A stretch of DNA of 64,000 nt, from positions 186,001 through 250,000 of the forward strand of contig JBGAIM010000009.1 of NCBI GenBank assembly GCA_044225555.1, in the 5' to 3' direction. The notes below the pieces were generated by a model. That model saw nothing but the letters and a program-made list of their open reading frames with translations, was not told where the DNA came from and ran no database searches. Positions 63,222-64,000 of the stretch are shown one piece after another. Numbering within the stretch: position 1 is the first letter of the stretch; each line of letters begins with the position of its first letter. The position numbers and the translations under genes were made by a program. This stretch comes from JADLHS01 sp044225555 (GTDB taxonomy: Bacteria > Verrucomicrobiota > Verrucomicrobiia > Limisphaerales > JADLHS01).

Positions 63222-63258
63222 GAGCGTCTCAGGCTTTGACGGCCCCCGGGGCCAAAAT

Positions 63259-63696
63259 TCACAATCTTTTTCCGCGTTTTCGCGATTGTTTGAAAGCCCG
63301 CAGCGCTTCCGGGCTTTGCTCGAAGAACCCCGCCAAATCGGCCAGTATTTCGAGGGTGGCGGGACTGAGGTGATGTTCAATACCCTCGATGTCGGCGCGC
63401 TGGGTATCCGCATCGAGGCCGAATAACGAAAAGAAGCGCGAAAGGGTGGCGTGCCGGTGCTGGATGTTGCGGGCAACCTCGCGTCCCTTGTCAGTGAGGA
63501 TCAACCCGCGATACTTCTCGTACTTCACGAAACCGGCGCGCCCGAGCTTTTGCACCATGCTGGTAACCGATGCCTGGCGCACCTTCAGCGACGAGGCGAT
63601 GTCCACGACGCGCGCGTAGCCTTTGGCCTCGATCAACTCATGGATGCGTTCGAGATAGTCCTCGGCACTCTGGCTCGGAGAGGTTGGCGCGGGCAT
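63259..63696 (-). CDS. mntR: Manganese-dependent repressor of the DtxR/MntR family
   Basis: 145 residues from ATG 63696. AEDYLERIHELIEAKGYARV, SVTSMVQKLGRAGFVKYEKY and RGLILTDKGREVA form the winged helix. The metal ligands of Bacillus MntR are all in place: Asp and Glu of the first helix (AEDYLE), the His in RHATL, and Glu, Glu, His in IEGIEHHLS. It should bind Mn and repress uptake genes, none of which is in the window. The solenoid gene lies just downstream on the same strand and may be a co-transcribed target. Confidence 0.93.
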   Translation of the reverse strand: MPAPTSPSQSAEDYLERIHELIEAKGYARVVDIASSLKVRQASVTSMVQKLGRAGFVKYEKYRGLILTDKGREVARNIQHRHATLSRFFSLFGLDADTQRADIEGIEHHLSPATLEILADLAGFFEQSPEALRAFKQSRKRGKRL

Positions 63697-63754
63697 GACT
63701 CCGGGATTAAACACGGTTTTGCCAACGAAGCAAGCAGCGGAGACACCATCACCC

Positions 63755-63840
63755 CTTAATCGTAATCTGACGCTTACTCTCCAGGCATTGAAAAATTCGG
63801 TGACCGATTAAGACGAAGATTACGATTACGAGTAAGAGCC
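63755..63840. repeat. Intergenic TTACGATTAAG-type repeat, inverted pair (copy 4)
   Basis: CTTAATCGTAATC at 63755-63767 is the reverse complement of the repeat core. About 50 bases on, GATTACGATTACGA stands in the forward sense at 63818-63831 with GAGTAAGAGCC after it. The two arms make an imperfect inverted repeat between mntR and the lipoprotein gene at the right edge. Confidence 0.6.
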
Positions 63841-63895
63841 GGATACAATCCACCCCTTGCTGCGGTGTGGCAATTCCGGCATTTTACTGACTGCC

Positions 63896-64000
63896 ATGAA
63901 ACAGTGGGTCTGGTTGTTCAACTTGAGTTTGCTGCTGGTTGTCACGTCGTGCGAAAAGCAATCGCCCGGGACGACGCCCGCTGCCCCGGCAGCGCCCCCG
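63896..64000 (+). CDS. N-terminus of a lipoprotein (cut by window edge)
   Basis: ATG 63896 opens a frame that runs 35 codons to the window end. It begins MKQWVWLFNLSLLLVVTSC, a short basic head, hydrophobic core and lipobox VTSC, then a charged and Pro/Ala-rich start of the mature chain (EKQSPGTTPAAPAAPP). This is a clear lipoprotein signal; nothing more can be said about function. It is divergent from mntR, so metal control is possible but unproven. Confidence 0.6.
   Translation, partial: MKQWVWLFNLSLLLVVTSCEKQSPGTTPAAPAAPP

Overview
The window looks like chromosomal DNA of a free-living Verrucomicrobiota, most likely near the Pedosphaera/Limisphaera group (former subdivision 3). This is inferred from gene content, not from a marker gene. 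The signs are three PEP-CTERM surface proteins plus genes of exosortase-associated families, a LamG/Ig/cohesin/dockerin secreted protein, two pseudopilin-like proteins (one with an intact H-X9-DG motif), a two-domain DUF1080 lipoprotein, FucP-like and SSS sugar transporters, a PQQ/cytochrome c fusion, and ATGA-type gene overlaps. No rRNA, tRNA or CRISPR array was seen. No exosortase gene lies in the window, so the sorting enzyme must be elsewhere.

Layout. 1-9.3 kb: a surface-glycan and surface-protein region of visibly lower GC, with two methyltransferases, two glycosyltransferases, two paralogous PEP-CTERM proteins and a large LamG/cohesin/dockerin protein. 9.3-13.9 kb: five translationally coupled genes (rfbF, rfbG, a C-methyltransferase, a 3,5-epimerase and an SDR reductase) predicted to make a CDP-linked branched 6-deoxysugar. 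14-22.4 kb: a FucP-like transporter, a DUF1080 lipoprotein, an RlmI-like methyltransferase, DUF983, and an ABC efflux operon (HlyD protein, ATPase, permease). The efflux operon carries a REP-flanked Y1 transposase, and its ATPase appears to have lost Walker B. 22.4-30.5 kb: a TIM-barrel/PQQ/cytochrome c fusion, a pseudopilin, an AIM24 protein, a tRNA-dihydrouridine synthase, an SSS symporter and a UreF-like protein. 30.7-37 kb: an orphan 2-oxoacid:ferredoxin oxidoreductase alpha/gamma protein with a possible beta-subunit remnant, then a minus-strand block led by a cobalamin riboswitch and terminator in front of a PEP-CTERM protein. 37-49 kb: housekeeping and regulatory genes (yicC, gmk, coaC, an NtrB/NtrC pair, a squalene/phytoene synthase with a convergent nucleosidase, a PolB-like exonuclease, a Lys-rich micro-gene, a frameshifted GIY-YIG gene, hisC, ExeA/GspB-like genes and a CPBP protease). 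49-64 kb: a fused pseudouridine synthase/methyltransferase, GH5, vWA and NYN proteins, FmdB, a TIGR04073-like lipoprotein, ispE, an ECF sigma/anti-sigma/DUF3106-like operon, glnD, a 20-repeat solenoid protein behind mntR, and the start of a lipoprotein.

How the genes fit together. The left third builds and decorates the cell surface, supplying an unusual nucleotide sugar, glycosyltransferases and anchored proteins. The middle handles sugar uptake and oxidation, efflux, and one cobalamin-responsive surface protein. The right third is mostly core metabolism, RNA modification, nitrogen signalling (glnD) and metal regulation (mntR). Short dispersed repeats recur: an intergenic TTACGATTAAG family, REP-like palindromes, and low-complexity tags at ORF starts or linkers. 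Several genes show recent damage: an in-frame ATPase deletion, a GIY-YIG frameshift and a truncated beta-subunit-like ORF.
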